DNA of 64,000 bases, from assembly GCF_021390495.1 (NCBI RefSeq), contig NZ_JAJEJP010000001.1, positions 496,001 to 560,000 of the forward strand. The letters are read 5' to 3'. Below the pieces are notes generated by a model that ran no database searches, was not told the origin of the DNA, and saw only the letters and a list, made by a program, of their open reading frames with translations. Position numbers and translations under genes: made by a program. Shown here piece after piece: positions 1 through 9,015 of the stretch; the stretch's first letter is position 1, and each line of letters opens with the position of its first letter. This DNA is from Paraburkholderia sp. ZP32-5. GTDB lineage: Bacteria; Pseudomonadota; Gammaproteobacteria; Burkholderiales; Burkholderiaceae.

Positions 1-71
1 CGTCGCGCCGCGCGCAGGCGACGCTGCTGCGCGAAGCGGTGCGGCAGGAAATCGAACAGGCGCTGGGCTGA
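1..71 (+). CDS. 3' end of an unidentified gene (partial)
   Basis: An open frame enters from the left edge and stops at TGA 69-71, giving about 22 C-terminal residues that end in QEIEQALG. The piece is rich in Arg, Gln, Glu and Ala and looks like an amphipathic helix. It is too short to assign to a family. It reads in the same direction as the ubiquinone block that follows about 100 bases later. Confidence 0.45.
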   Translation, partial: SRRAQATLLREAVRQEIEQALG

Positions 72-177
72 GCGTCGCTGTCTGCCGCTGTGCGCCGCCG
101 GGCTCTAGCCGGATTCCCGCCAGCGCGAAGCGCGGCCGACCCGTCGCTATGACCCGCCGTTATCTGATGAGGCAAAC

Positions 178-591
178 ATGAGCGGACTGACCCCCGAGAC
201 TCCGGTGCCGACCGGCGTGGTCGTGCATTCGAAGTCGCGCGTGCTCGAATTGCAGTACGCAGGCGGCGAATCGTATCGCCTGCCGTTCGAGCTGCTGCGC
301 GTGTATTCGCCGTCGGCGGAAGTGCAGGGCCACGGGCCCGGCCAGGAAACCTTGCAGACCGGCAAGCGCGACGTGACGATCACGATGATCGAAGGCGTCG
401 GCAATTACGCGCTGCAGCCCACCTTCTCCGATGGGCACTCGACCGGCATCTATTCGTGGGACCTGTTGTACGACATGGCGGTGCGCCAGCATGAACTCTG
501 GCAAACGTATCTCGCCAAACTGGCAGCGGCCGGCATCGACCGCGATACGCCGATGGTGCCCGCCGCGGCTGCGCACGGCCACTGTCACTGA
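178..591 (+). CDS. DUF971 / GBBH-like N-terminal domain protein
   Basis: A 137-residue protein of the DUF971 family, the stand-alone form of the N-terminal domain of gamma-butyrobetaine hydroxylase-like proteins. Recognisable elements are an early strand with LELQYAGGESYRLPFELLR, the SPSAEVQGHGPG segment, and the late HSTGIYSWDLLYDM segment typical of the family. The C-terminus ends in a His-rich tail (HGHCH) that could bind metal. It sits 66 bases upstream of ubiE in the same direction, so it probably belongs to the ubiquinone operon. The biochemical role of the stand-alone domain is not established; a link to iron-sulfur or quinone metabolism is inference. Start chosen for the GATGAGG sequence just upstream. 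Confidence 0.85.
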   Translation: MSGLTPETPVPTGVVVHSKSRVLELQYAGGESYRLPFELLRVYSPSAEVQGHGPGQETLQTGKRDVTITMIEGVGNYALQPTFSDGHSTGIYSWDLLYDMAVRQHELWQTYLAKLAAAGIDRDTPMVPAAAAHGHCH

Positions 592-657
592 TACGATTCG
601 CCCCCGAACGCCGCTCGAGCGGCGCAACATTCAAGAACACGCGAAAGGACGAGCGCG

Positions 658-1389
658 ATGAGCAAAACCCACTTCGGCTTTCAATCGGTCGACGAACAGG
701 ACAAGGCGCAGAAGGTGGCGGGGGTGTTCCACTCGGTTGCCGCCAACTACGACTTGATGAACGACCTGATGTCGGGCGGATTGCACCGGGCGTGGAAGAT
801 GTTCACGATCGCCCAGGCCAATGTGCGGCCGGGCTACAAGGTGCTCGATCTCGCGGGGGGCACCGGCGATCTGTCGAGAGCGTTCGCGAAACAGGCCGGT
901 GAGACGGGCGAAGTCTGGCATACCGATATCAACGAATCGATGCTGCGCGTGGGCCGCGACCGCCTGCTCGACAAGGGCGTGATCACGCCGACGCTGTTGT
1001 GCGACGCCGAGAAGATTCCCTTTCCGGACAACTACTTCGACGTGGTGACGGTCGCTTTCGGCCTGCGCAACATGACGCACAAGGACCTCGCGCTCGCGGA
1101 GATGCGCCGCGTGCTGAAGCCGGCCGGCCGCCTGCTGGTGCTGGAGTTCTCGAAGGTGTGGGATCCGCTGAAGAAGGTCTACGATCTGTATTCGTTCAAG
1201 GTGTTGCCGTGGCTTGGCGAGCGCTTCGCGAAAGACGCGGACAGCTACCAGTACCTCGCGGAATCGATCCGCATGCATCCGGACCAGGAAACTTTGAAAA
1301 CAATGATGGAACAAGCCGGTCTCGACGGCGTCAAATATTACAATTTGTCAGCTGGCGTGGTAGCTTTGCATGTGGGGACCAAATACTAG
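658..1389 (+). CDS. ubiE: Demethylmenaquinone/2-methoxy-6-polyprenyl-benzoquinol C-methyltransferase UbiE
   Basis: A 243-residue class I SAM-dependent methyltransferase. UbiE performs the C-methylation step of ubiquinone synthesis (and of menaquinone where present). The N-terminus carries the family signature [19 protein letters not shown] followed by [15 protein letters not shown]. The SAM-binding motif I is [14 protein letters not shown] around residue 62, and the family motif [24 protein letters not shown] lies in the middle. The protein ends in the usual [14 protein letters not shown]. Length matches the family. A good ribosome site (GAAAGGA) precedes the ATG. It is followed after 37 bases by the Tim44-like gene and, further on, ubiJ and ubiB, so the ubiquinone genes are grouped as in many proteobacteria. 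Confidence 0.97.
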   Translation: MSKTHFGFQSVDEQDKAQKVAGVFHSVAANYDLMNDLMSGGLHRAWKMFTIAQANVRPGYKVLDLAGGTGDLSRAFAKQAGETGEVWHTDINESMLRVGRDRLLDKGVITPTLLCDAEKIPFPDNYFDVVTVAFGLRNMTHKDLALAEMRRVLKPAGRLLVLEFSKVWDPLKKVYDLYSFKVLPWLGERFAKDADSYQYLAESIRMHPDQETLKTMMEQAGLDGVKYYNLSAGVVALHVGTKY

Positions 1390-1426
1390 GGACCCTAACC
1401 CATCGTTTTTTAAAGGAAAGTTCGAA

Positions 1427-2428
1427 ATGTCCGATTCAGATTTGTTATCTACTCGTAAGGTTAAGGGGGCGCTGGCGAGAAGAATCGGGCTGATCGCAAT
1501 GGTCGGTCTGCTGATGGCCGGCACACTCGCTTCTCTCGACGCCGAAGCCCGCCGCATGGGCGGTGGCCGCAGCATCGGCCGTCAATCGAATAGCCTGCAG
1601 CAGCAACGTCAGACGCCGCCGCCGTCGCAACCGGCGCAAAACAGTCAAACCACGCAGCAGCAACGCGCGCAGCCGGCGCCCACGCCGGCCGCGCCGGCCA
1701 CATCGCCGAACCGTAATCGCTGGCTTGGGCCGATTGCCGGTCTTGCCGCGGGTCTGGGCATCGCTGCGCTGCTGTCGCATTTCGGGCTCGGCGAAGCGTT
1801 CGCCGGCATGTTCGCCAATGTGATCGTGATCGCGTTGATCGCGATGATCGTGATCTGGCTGATTCGCCGCTTCACCGGCCGCAAGCGCAATGCGACGCAG
1901 CCCGCGTATGCCGGCACGGCGCCGTCGCTCAATACGAGCGGCACTGGCTATGCGCAGGAACCGCGCTACAGCGCGCCGCCCACCGGCTCGTATCTCGAAC
2001 CGCAAGGCAATCCGCTCACCACGCCGTCGGTCGGTGCGACGCCGTCGGTGCCGGCTGGCTTCGATTCGGAAGCGTTCCTGCGCAACGCGAAGGTGTACTT
2101 CGTGCGTTTGCAGGCCGCGTGGGACGTCGGCAACATCGAGGACATCCGCGAATTCACGACGCCGCAAATGTTCGCCGAAGTGCGCGTCGACCTGGCCTCG
2201 CGCGGCACGCAGCAGAATCAGACCGATGTCGTGCAGCTGAACGCCGAACTGCTCGGCGTCGAGGAACGCGCGAACGAATACTTCGCGAGCGTGCGCTTCT
2301 CCGGCTTGATTCGCGAAGAGCCGGGCGCGGCGGCGGAGCCGTTCGTCGAGGTCTGGAATCTGTCGAAGGCGAATCGTCCCGGCGAAGGCTGGTTGCTCGC
2401 CGGCATCCAGCAGGTGGAGCAGCACTAA
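1427..2428 (+). CDS. Tim44-like domain membrane protein
   Basis: A 333-residue protein of the bacterial Tim44/MRPL45-like family. From the N-terminus it shows a hydrophobic signal or anchor segment (IGLIAMVGLLMAGTLASL), a Gln/Pro/Ala-rich linker at about residues 55-95, two close membrane segments (GPIAGLAAGLGIAALL and ANVIVIALIAMIVIWLI), a second low-complexity linker, and a C-terminal Tim44 domain of about 130 residues starting at FDSEAFLRNAKVYFVRLQAAW. The start at 1427 is chosen because AAAGGAAAG lies just upstream; an in-frame ATG at 1370 would overlap ubiE. Its place between ubiE and ubiJ suggests a membrane role linked to quinone synthesis, but this is inference; the bacterial family has no agreed function. 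Confidence 0.88.
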   Translation: MSDSDLLSTRKVKGALARRIGLIAMVGLLMAGTLASLDAEARRMGGGRSIGRQSNSLQQQRQTPPPSQPAQNSQTTQQQRAQPAPTPAAPATSPNRNRWLGPIAGLAAGLGIAALLSHFGLGEAFAGMFANVIVIALIAMIVIWLIRRFTGRKRNATQPAYAGTAPSLNTSGTGYAQEPRYSAPPTGSYLEPQGNPLTTPSVGATPSVPAGFDSEAFLRNAKVYFVRLQAAWDVGNIEDIREFTTPQMFAEVRVDLASRGTQQNQTDVVQLNAELLGVEERANEYFASVRFSGLIREEPGAAAEPFVEVWNLSKANRPGEGWLLAGIQQVEQH

Positions 2429-2499
2429 AGTGTTGACGCGCCGGGCGAGGCTTGTCTCGACAAAGCCCCGCGTGGCGCCTGCCTCGCGCATCGCATAGG

Positions 2500-2579
2500 C
2501 CGTTCGGCCGAGGATGCCGCGAAGCGAACGGACGTTACAATAGGAACCCGCGCAAGCACCTCGCTCGCGCGGGTTTTTT
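2500..2579 (+). terminator. Tandem hairpins with rho-independent terminator, attenuator-like
   Basis: The 164-base gap between the Tim44-like gene and ubiJ holds two stem-loops. The first pairs CCGTTCG (2500-2506) with CGAACGG (2525-2531). The second pairs CCCGCGC (2547-2553) with GCGCGGG (2567-2573), with an inner AGC/GCT pair, and runs into six T residues (2574-2579). The second is a textbook intrinsic terminator that ends 13 bases before the ubiJ ATG. The stretch 2518-2526 could alternatively pair with 2562-2569, which would break the terminator stem. The terminator itself is seen directly; the switching idea is inference. Confidence 0.75.
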
Positions 2580-2592
2580 CTTGCCATTCTCG

Positions 2593-3237
2593 ATGACCCT
2601 TGCCGCCAAGCCCTTCGCTGCTGCTGTCAATCATCTGCTCGCCCGCGAATCGTGGGCACGTGAGCGCCTCGTCCCTTACGCGGGCAAGACCGCCCGTCTG
2701 TCATGTCCACCGGTTGTCGTCGCGCTGCTCGTGCAGCCGGACGGTTATCTCGGCACAATCGGCGAAGCCGAAGCGGCTCAGTTCGACGTGACGATTTCGG
2801 TGCCGTCCGATGCGCTGCCGGCTTTCGTGCAAGGCGGCCAGGCCGCCGTGATGAAGCATGTGAAGATCGAAGGCGACGCCGAGTTCGCGACCGTGATCGC
2901 GAAGCTTGCCGAGCATTTGCGCTGGGAGCCGGAGGAAGATCTCGCGAAGCTGATCGGCGACGGGCCGGCATGGCGCATCGCGTCGGTCGTGCGCTCGGTC
3001 GGCGAGCATGTGCAGCGCACTGGCCGTAATCTGCTCGATACCGCCGCTGAGTATCTGCTCGACGAGAATCCGCAACTGGTGCGCCGTACCGCGCTCGCGG
3101 ACTTCAACGTCGAGCTGGCCCGCGCGCGCGATGCGCTGGCGCGTGTGGAGAAGCGCATTGAGCGTCTCGAACAGAAGGTCGAAGCCCGCGGCGCGCATGC
3201 GCCGGGTGGCGCCGCCACGTCGCGCGGCACGCGCTAG
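2593..3237 (+). CDS. ubiJ: Ubiquinone biosynthesis accessory factor UbiJ (SCP2 domain)
   Basis: A 214-residue protein with an N-terminal SCP2 sterol-carrier-like domain and a C-terminal helical tail. UbiJ binds lipids and helps assemble the Ubi metabolon that modifies the quinone ring. The order SCP2 domain (about residues 15-115), middle helical part with RTGRNLLDTAAEYLLDE, then a coiled-coil ending VEKRIERLEQKVEARG fits the family. The start at MTLAAKPF is chosen by family length; upstream in-frame codons would cross the terminator. No clear ribosome site precedes it, since the terminator T-run lies immediately upstream. It is 15 bases from ubiB, so the two are surely co-transcribed. Confidence 0.9.
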   Translation: MTLAAKPFAAAVNHLLARESWARERLVPYAGKTARLSCPPVVVALLVQPDGYLGTIGEAEAAQFDVTISVPSDALPAFVQGGQAAVMKHVKIEGDAEFATVIAKLAEHLRWEPEEDLAKLIGDGPAWRIASVVRSVGEHVQRTGRNLLDTAAEYLLDENPQLVRRTALADFNVELARARDALARVEKRIERLEQKVEARGAHAPGGAATSRGTR

Positions 3238-3252
3238 TCACCGGGCCCAGTC

Positions 3253-4830
3253 ATGCGTTTTCTGCGTTTTCTCAAGATATTTTTTACCGTCATCCGCTTC
3301 GGCCTCGACGAAATGATGCTGAGCCGGATCAACGACCGGCGCGTGCGTCTGTTGCTGCGCATTACCACGCTCGGCCGCAAGTTCGACGCGCCGCCGGGTG
3401 TGCGTCTGCGGCTCGCGCTCGAAAGCCTCGGGCCGATTTTCGTCAAGTTCGGCCAGGTGTTGTCTACACGGCGCGATCTGTTGCCAGTCGACATCGCCAA
3501 CGAACTCGCGAAGCTGCAGGACCAGGTGCCGCCGTTCGATTCGGCGGTCGCGATCGCGCTCGTCGAGAAATCACTTGGCGCACCGGTCGACGTGCTGTTT
3601 GACGATTTCGAGCGGGTGCCGGTCGCGAGCGCGTCGATCGCGCAGGTTCACTTCGCGAAGGTGAAGGCCGGCCAGCACGCGGGCAAAGCCGTCGCGGTGA
3701 AGGTGCTGCGCCCGAACATGCTGCCGGTGATCGACTCCGACCTCGCGCTGCTACGCGACATTGCCGTGTGGGCCGAGCGCCTGTGGGCCGACGGCAAGCG
3801 TCTGAAGCCGCGCGAGGTGGTCGCCGAATTCGACAAATACCTGCACGACGAACTCGACCTGATGCGCGAGGCGGCCAACGGCAGCCAGCTGCGGCGCAAC
3901 TTCCAGGGGCTCGATCTGCTGCTCGTGCCGGAGATGTACTGGGAGTTCTGCACGCCGACGGTGCTGGTGATGGAGCGCATGGTCGGCGTGCCGATCAGCC
4001 AGGTCGATACGCTGCGCGCGGCCGGCGTCGACATTCCGAAGCTCGCGCGCGAAGGCGTCGAAATTTTCTTCACGCAGGTGTTCCGCGACGGCTTTTTCCA
4101 TGCGGACATGCACCCCGGCAATATCCAGGTGAGCCTCGATCCGGCGCACTTCGGCCGCTATATCGCGCTCGACTTCGGCATCATCGGTGCGCTGTCTGAT
4201 TTCGATAAAAACTACCTCGCGCAGAACTTCCTCGCCTTTTTCAAGCGTGACTACCATCGCGTCGCGACGCTGCATCTTGAGTCAGGCTGGGTGCCGCCGA
4301 ACACGCGCGTCGAGGAACTCGAAAGCGCGATCCGCGCGGTCTGCGAGCCGTATTTCGATCGCGCGCTGAAAGACATTTCGCTCGGCCAGGTGCTGATGCG
4401 CCTGTTCTCGACGTCGCGCCGCTTCAACGTCGAAATCCAGCCGCAACTCGTGCTGCTGCAAAAGACCATGCTGAACGTCGAAGGTCTGGGCCGCTCGCTC
4501 GATCCGGAGCTGGATCTGTGGAAGACGGCGAAGCCTTACCTCGAACGCTGGATGAACGAACAGATCGGCCTGCGCGGCTGGTATGAACGCTTGAAGATCG
4601 AGGCGCCGCAGTGGAGCAAGACGCTGCCGCAGTTGCCGCGCCTCGTCCATCACATGCTTGCCGAGCGTCATCATCCGGCCGGCGGCGCGAACGACGATGT
4701 GATTCGCCAGATTCTGCTGGAGCAAAAGCGCACTAACCGTCTGCTGCAAGGCCTGCTGCTGTTCGGCGTGGCGGTCGGCGTCGGCGCGGTGCTTGCGCGA
4801 GCGTTTCTTGCGCTTGCTTATGGCGGCTGA
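3253..4830 (+). CDS. ubiB: Ubiquinone biosynthesis regulatory protein kinase UbiB
   Basis: A 525-residue atypical kinase/ATPase of the ADCK/UbiB family needed for ubiquinone synthesis. The family-specific KxGQ motif is present ([16 protein letters not shown], about residue 65). The Ala-rich nucleotide loop [12 protein letters not shown], the Lys of VAVKVLRPN, the catalytic-loop segment [12 protein letters not shown] and the metal-binding ALDFGIIG all follow in order. The C-terminus has paired hydrophobic segments ([25 protein letters not shown]) that anchor it in the inner membrane. Length equals that of E. coli UbiB. It closes the ubiquinone block; 104 bases without features separate it from the methyltransferase gene that follows. 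Confidence 0.97.
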   Translation: MRFLRFLKIFFTVIRFGLDEMMLSRINDRRVRLLLRITTLGRKFDAPPGVRLRLALESLGPIFVKFGQVLSTRRDLLPVDIANELAKLQDQVPPFDSAVAIALVEKSLGAPVDVLFDDFERVPVASASIAQVHFAKVKAGQHAGKAVAVKVLRPNMLPVIDSDLALLRDIAVWAERLWADGKRLKPREVVAEFDKYLHDELDLMREAANGSQLRRNFQGLDLLLVPEMYWEFCTPTVLVMERMVGVPISQVDTLRAAGVDIPKLAREGVEIFFTQVFRDGFFHADMHPGNIQVSLDPAHFGRYIALDFGIIGALSDFDKNYLAQNFLAFFKRDYHRVATLHLESGWVPPNTRVEELESAIRAVCEPYFDRALKDISLGQVLMRLFSTSRRFNVEIQPQLVLLQKTMLNVEGLGRSLDPELDLWKTAKPYLERWMNEQIGLRGWYERLKIEAPQWSKTLPQLPRLVHHMLAERHHPAGGANDDVIRQILLEQKRTNRLLQGLLLFGVAVGVGAVLARAFLALAYGG

Positions 4831-4934
4831 GCGCGGCGCGTGATTTTGCCGCCGCCGATTCGAGCGACCATCCAGTTGCCGGTTCGGCCGCTGCTCATGG
4901 CGGCGGCTGGGCGCAACCCCGTACGAGGCATCCG

Positions 4935-5558
4935 ATGAGCGATCCGACCCAACCCTCCATACCTGCTTTCGCGAGCCGCGACCCGAATTCACCCGAGTTC
5001 TGGAACGAACGCTTCGAGCGCCGCTACACGCCATGGGATCAGGCCGGCGTGCCGTCCGCGTTTCGCGCCTTCGCTGAACGACACCGCGACGCCGCGGTGC
5101 TGATTCCGGGCTGCGGCAGCGCATACGAAGCGGCGTGGCTCGCGCAGCAGGGCACGCCGGTCCGCGCGATCGACTTTTCGCCGGCTGCCGTCACGGCGGC
5201 GCGCGCACAGTTGGGCGCCCAGCACGCGCAACTGGTCGAGCAGGCGGATTTCTTCACTTATGAGCCGCCGTTCACGCCCACGTGGATTTATGAGCGAGCG
5301 TTTTTCTGCGCGCTGCCGCTAGCGCGCCGCGGCGACTACGCGCAGCGGATGGTCGAACTGTTGCCGCCCGGCGCGTTGCTCGCGGGCTTCTTTTTTTTCG
5401 GCGCGACGCCGAAGGGGCCGCCGTTTGGTGTCGAACGCGGTGAACTCGATGCGCTTTTGACGCCGTACTTCGAGCTGATCGAAGACGAGGCAGTGGCCGA
5501 TTCGATCGCCGTCTTCACAGGACGTGAGCGCTGGCTCACCTGGCAGCGCCGCGCGTAA
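4935..5558 (+). CDS. TPMT-family SAM-dependent methyltransferase
   Basis: A 207-residue methyltransferase of the thiopurine/thiol S-methyltransferase family. Diagnostic are FWNERFERRYTPWDQAG near residue 21, the SAM motif VLIPGCGSAYEAAWLA near residue 55, and the acidic loop AIDFSPAAVTAARAQL. The plant HOL-type thiol or halide methyltransferases share the TPWDQG and PGCG motifs, so methylation of thiols, halides or metalloids is possible; the substrate cannot be read from sequence. It is preceded by ubiB with a 104-base gap and may be a single-gene unit. The 208 bases after it contain only the candidate fmdB promoter. Confidence 0.85.
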   Translation: MSDPTQPSIPAFASRDPNSPEFWNERFERRYTPWDQAGVPSAFRAFAERHRDAAVLIPGCGSAYEAAWLAQQGTPVRAIDFSPAAVTAARAQLGAQHAQLVEQADFFTYEPPFTPTWIYERAFFCALPLARRGDYAQRMVELLPPGALLAGFFFFGATPKGPPFGVERGELDALLTPYFELIEDEAVADSIAVFTGRERWLTWQRRA

Positions 5559-5702
5559 CGTCGGCGGTCTCACGTCGCGCGCGCCGCGCTGTGCCACGTC
5601 GCTTGCCCTTGATAGCGCGAACGGGCGCCCCCATTTGCCCCGCTGGCGGTCGCGTCACGCGTTCGCCTTCCCGAAAACAGGGGAACGGCCATCGTTTGCG
5701 GC

Positions 5703-5708
5703 TATAAT
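5703..5708 (+). promoter_or_regulatory. Candidate -10 box upstream of the FmdB-type gene
   Basis: A perfect TATAAT lies 58 bases before the ATG at 5767, in a gap with no other feature. No convincing -35 hexamer is visible at 16-18 bases upstream (GGGGAA at 5680), so an activator or a weak promoter would be needed. It would serve the fmdB–DUF502–aspS genes. Confidence 0.45.
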
Positions 5709-5766
5709 TCAAGGCTTTGCAAGCGTTTACAAGATTTCAGTAGGGATTTGGAGTAGGAAAAGCATC

Positions 5767-6093
5767 ATGCCGATCTACGCTTATCGTTGCGGGTCATGCG
5801 GTTTCGGGAAGGACGTGCTCCAGAAGATGAGCGACCCCCAGTTGACGCAGTGTCCCGAATGCGGAAAAGACACCTTTAGCAAGCAGCTCACCGCCGCCGG
5901 CTTCCAGTTGAAAGGCTCCGGCTGGTACGTGACCGATTTCCGCGGCGGCAGCGGTGGCGCGAGCGCCCCGGCCACATCGGAAGCGAAATCCGAAGCGGCG
6001 CCGGCCGCTGCGCCGGCTACCGCGGCCGTGCCGGCGGCCACACCCGCTGCTCCGGCCGCCACGGCGGATACGAGCGGTTCCGGCAGCGCCTAG
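5767..6093 (+). CDS. FmdB family zinc-ribbon protein
   Basis: A 108-residue protein with an N-terminal single zinc ribbon: MPIYAYRCGSC, then TQCPECGKDTF, giving Cys pairs 8/11 and 29/32. This is the FmdB/CxxC_CXXC_SSSS regulatory domain, first named from a formamidase-linked protein; its function is unclear but it is commonly next to DUF502 and aspS in Burkholderiales, as here. After a conserved GFQLKGSGWYVTDF motif the last 45 residues are a low-complexity Ala/Pro/Ser tail. The start is set by the family N-terminus MPIYAYRC; GGAGTAGGAAAAGC upstream gives a plausible ribosome site. Confidence 0.92.
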   Translation: MPIYAYRCGSCGFGKDVLQKMSDPQLTQCPECGKDTFSKQLTAAGFQLKGSGWYVTDFRGGSGGASAPATSEAKSEAAPAAAPATAAVPAATPAAPAATADTSGSGSA

Positions 6094-6168
6094 TGGGACT
6101 GCCGCCCTCGCGGGCGGTGCATCTAGCGCGCGCCGGGCTTCGACCGGCGCGGCTTTCTGGCGGTACAC

Positions 6169-6825
6169 ATGACGACGAAAAAGACGACGCTCAAATCGGT
6201 GTTTCTGACCGGCCTGCTGGTGCTGGTGCCTTTGGCCATCACACTGTGGGTGCTCGGTCTGATCATCGGCACGATGGACCAGACGCTTTTGCTGCTGCCC
6301 AGCTCCTGGCAGCCGGAACGCGCAATCGGCTACCGTCTGCCGGGTCTCGGCGCGGTGCTCACCCTCGCGTTCATCTTCGTCGTCGGGCTGTTGACGCAGA
6401 ATTTCATCGGGCAGAAGCTCGTCAAGTGGTGGGAGCTGCTGGTCGCGCACATCCCGGTCGTCGGTCCGCTTTACACGAGCGTCAAACAGGTCTCCGACAC
6501 GCTGCTGTCGAGCAGCGGTAACGCGTTCCGTAAGGCGCTGCTGATCGAATACCCGCGCCGCGGGTCCTATACGATCGCGTTTCTGACCGGTATTCCGGGC
6601 GGCGACGTGGTCAATCACCTGAAAGAAGACTACGTTAGCGTCTACGTGCCGACTACGCCGAACCCCACGTCCGGCTTCTTCCTGATGGTGCCGAAAAGCG
6701 AAGTGATCGAGCTCGACATGACGGTCGACGCTGCGCTCAAGTACATCGTCTCGATGGGTGTCGTGGCGCCGGCCTCGCCGACGCCGGCGCCGGTGCGCCG
6801 CACCACCGTCGAGCCTCCGCTGTAA
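6169..6825 (+). CDS. DUF502 family membrane protein
   Basis: A 218-residue protein with two N-terminal transmembrane segments (SVFLTGLLVLVPLAITLWVLGLIIG and LGAVLTLAFIFVVGLLTQNFIG) and a conserved soluble domain that starts IPVVGPLYTSVKQVSDTLL. These are the hallmarks of DUF502, a widespread bacterial family of unknown function, also related to plant COV1-like proteins. It lies 75 bases after the zinc-ribbon gene and 75 bases before aspS, so the three are probably one transcription unit. The C-terminal 15 residues are Pro/Ala-rich and unconserved in appearance. Confidence 0.9.
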   Translation: MTTKKTTLKSVFLTGLLVLVPLAITLWVLGLIIGTMDQTLLLLPSSWQPERAIGYRLPGLGAVLTLAFIFVVGLLTQNFIGQKLVKWWELLVAHIPVVGPLYTSVKQVSDTLLSSSGNAFRKALLIEYPRRGSYTIAFLTGIPGGDVVNHLKEDYVSVYVPTTPNPTSGFFLMVPKSEVIELDMTVDAALKYIVSMGVVAPASPTPAPVRRTTVEPPL

Positions 6826-6900
6826 TGCCGGCGCGCAACGCTTCATGCAGGATCATCTGCGGCGCGCCGTTCAACCAATGCAAAACGAAAGACAAACATC

Positions 6901-8700
6901 ATGTCGATGAGATCTGAATACTGCGGTCTGGTGACCGAAGAACTGCTGGGCCAATCCGTCTCGCTGTGCGGCTGGGTAAGCCGCCGCCGCGACCATGGCG
7001 GCGTCATCTTCATCGACCTGCGCGATCGCGAAGGGCTCGTTCAGGTCGTCTGCGACCCGGATCGCGCGGACATGTTCAAGGTCGCCGAAGGCGTGCGCAA
7101 CGAGTTCTGCGTGCAGATCAAGGGTCTCGTGCGCAACCGTCCGGAAGGCACGACCAATGCCGCGCTCAAGAGCGGCAAGATCGAAGTGTTGTGCCACGAG
7201 CTGATCGTGCTGAATGCGTCGGTTACGCCGCCGTTCCAGCTCGACGACGACAACCTGTCGGAAACCACCCGCCTCACGCATCGCGTGCTCGATCTGCGCC
7301 GTCCGCAGATGCAGCACAACCTGCGCTTGCGCTACCGCGTCGCGATCGAAGTGCGTAAGTACCTCGACGAGCAGGGCTTCATCGACATCGAAACGCCGAT
7401 GCTGACGAAGAGCACACCGGAAGGCGCGCGCGACTACCTCGTGCCGTCGCGTACCAATCCGGGCCAGTTCTTCGCGCTGCCGCAGTCGCCGCAGCTGTTC
7501 AAGCAGCTGCTGATGGTCGCGAACTTCGATCGTTACTACCAGATCACCAAGTGCTTCCGCGACGAAGACCTGCGCGCCGACCGTCAGCCGGAATTCACGC
7601 AGATCGATTGCGAAACCTCGTTCCTGTCGGAACAGGAAATCCGCGATCTGTTCGAAGCGATGATCCGTCACGTGTTCAAGACGACGATCGGCGTCGCGCT
7701 CGACGACAAATTCCCGGTGATGGAATACGCGGAAGCGATGCGCCGCTTCGGTTCGGACAAGCCGGACCTGCGCGTGAAGCTCGAATTCACTGAGCTGACC
7801 GACGCGATGCGCGACGTCGACTTCAAGGTGTTCAGCACGCCGGCCAACACGAAGGACGGCCGCGTCGCGGCGCTGCGCGTACCGAAGGGCGGCGAGCTGT
7901 CGCGTGGCGATATCGACAGCTACACGGAATTCGTGCGTATCTACGGCGCGAAGGGTCTTGCGTGGATCAAGGTCAACGAAGCAGCGAAGGGCCGTGATGG
8001 TCTGCAAAGCCCGATCGTCAAGAACCTGCACGACGAAGCGCTGAAGGCGATCATCGAGCGCACCGGCGCGCAAGACGGCGACATCATCTTCTTCGCGGCG
8101 GATCGCGCGAAGGTCGTCAACGACAGCCTCGGCGCGCTGCGTCTGAAGATCGGTCATTCGGAATTCGGTAAGGCCAACGGTCTGGTCCAGTCCGGCTGGA
8201 AGCCGTTGTGGGTCGTCGACTTCCCGATGTTCGAATACGACGAGGAAGATAACCGCTACGTCGCCGCGCACCATCCGTTCACGAGCCCGAAGGACGAGCA
8301 TCTCGAGTTCCTCGAAACGGATCCGGCGCGCTGCCTCGCGAAGGCGTACGACATGGTGCTGAACGGCTGGGAAATCGGCGGCGGCTCGGTGCGTATCCAT
8401 CGCGAAGAAGTGCAGAGCAAGGTGTTCCGTGCGCTGAACATCAACGCCGAAGAAGCTCAGGCCAAGTTCGGCTTCCTGCTCGACGCGCTGCAATACGGCG
8501 CGCCGCCGCACGGCGGTATCGCGTTCGGTCTGGACCGCATCGTCACGATGATGGCCGGTGCCGATTCGATCCGCGACGTGATCGCGTTCCCGAAGACGCA
8601 ACGTGCGCAGGATCTGCTTACGCAAGCGCCGAGCGAAGTCGACGAGCGTCAGCTGCGCGAACTGCACATCCGTCTGCGTTCGCCGGAACCGAAGGTGTAA
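6901..8700 (+). CDS. aspS: Aspartate--tRNA ligase (probably Asp/Asn non-discriminating)
   Basis: A 599-residue class II aminoacyl-tRNA synthetase. The N-terminal OB-fold anticodon domain includes [23 protein letters not shown]; class II motif 2 contains the [18 protein letters not shown] stretch and motif 3 is GLDRIVTMM near the C-terminus. A bacterial insertion (GAD) domain lies between. The protein has His at residue 32 and Gly at 83, where discriminating enzymes such as that of E. coli have Leu and Lys-type residues; in Pseudomonas and other bacteria the His/Gly pair goes with charging of both tRNA-Asp and tRNA-Asn, followed by amidation by GatCAB. That specificity is inference. Length and start agree with the family. 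Confidence 0.97.
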   Translation: MSMRSEYCGLVTEELLGQSVSLCGWVSRRRDHGGVIFIDLRDREGLVQVVCDPDRADMFKVAEGVRNEFCVQIKGLVRNRPEGTTNAALKSGKIEVLCHELIVLNASVTPPFQLDDDNLSETTRLTHRVLDLRRPQMQHNLRLRYRVAIEVRKYLDEQGFIDIETPMLTKSTPEGARDYLVPSRTNPGQFFALPQSPQLFKQLLMVANFDRYYQITKCFRDEDLRADRQPEFTQIDCETSFLSEQEIRDLFEAMIRHVFKTTIGVALDDKFPVMEYAEAMRRFGSDKPDLRVKLEFTELTDAMRDVDFKVFSTPANTKDGRVAALRVPKGGELSRGDIDSYTEFVRIYGAKGLAWIKVNEAAKGRDGLQSPIVKNLHDEALKAIIERTGAQDGDIIFFAADRAKVVNDSLGALRLKIGHSEFGKANGLVQSGWKPLWVVDFPMFEYDEEDNRYVAAHHPFTSPKDEHLEFLETDPARCLAKAYDMVLNGWEIGGGSVRIHREEVQSKVFRALNINAEEAQAKFGFLLDALQYGAPPHGGIAFGLDRIVTMMAGADSIRDVIAFPKTQRAQDLLTQAPSEVDERQLRELHIRLRSPEPKV

Positions 8701-8882
8701 GCAAAGCCGGGCCGCGTGGCGCGGCCTCGCTATCAGCCGCGAGTTGGACCGTACTGGCCGTTGCCCGTGTGGTTCCAAAGACGCTGATCAGCACGCAATT
8801 CAGGCGGTGATCGCAAACGCGACGGTTGTAAAAAAGCTGCAAAACGGCCACGGCCGACCGCAAAAACAGGCATCAGAGAAGC

Positions 8883-8922
8883 AAAAAGGCGCTGAGGTGA
8901 ACTTCACCTCAGCGCCTTTTTT
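8883..8922 (+). terminator. Strong rho-independent terminator, probably bidirectional
   Basis: A long perfect inverted repeat: GGCGCTGAGGTGAA (8888-8901) and TTCACCTCAGCGCC (8903-8916), flanked by A residues on the left and six T residues on the right. It sits 183 bases after aspS and 94 bases before nudB, and thus separates the aspS unit from nudB-clsB. A smaller T-less hairpin (GGCCGCG/CGCGGCC, 8710-8726) follows the aspS stop. The rest of the 315-base gap shows no gene. Confidence 0.9.
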
Positions 8923-9015
8923 ACTTTTTGCGTTACAGTTAAGCCACCGTTTTTTAGACCCTTTCGACCGTCATCCGACATGTACCGCGCGAGCGCCGCG
9001 CCCAGTTTTTACGCC

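Noticed and set aside
6871..8778. A 635-codon minus-strand open frame opposite aspS
   Set aside because: It is antisense to a fully conserved aspS and shows no recognisable domain.
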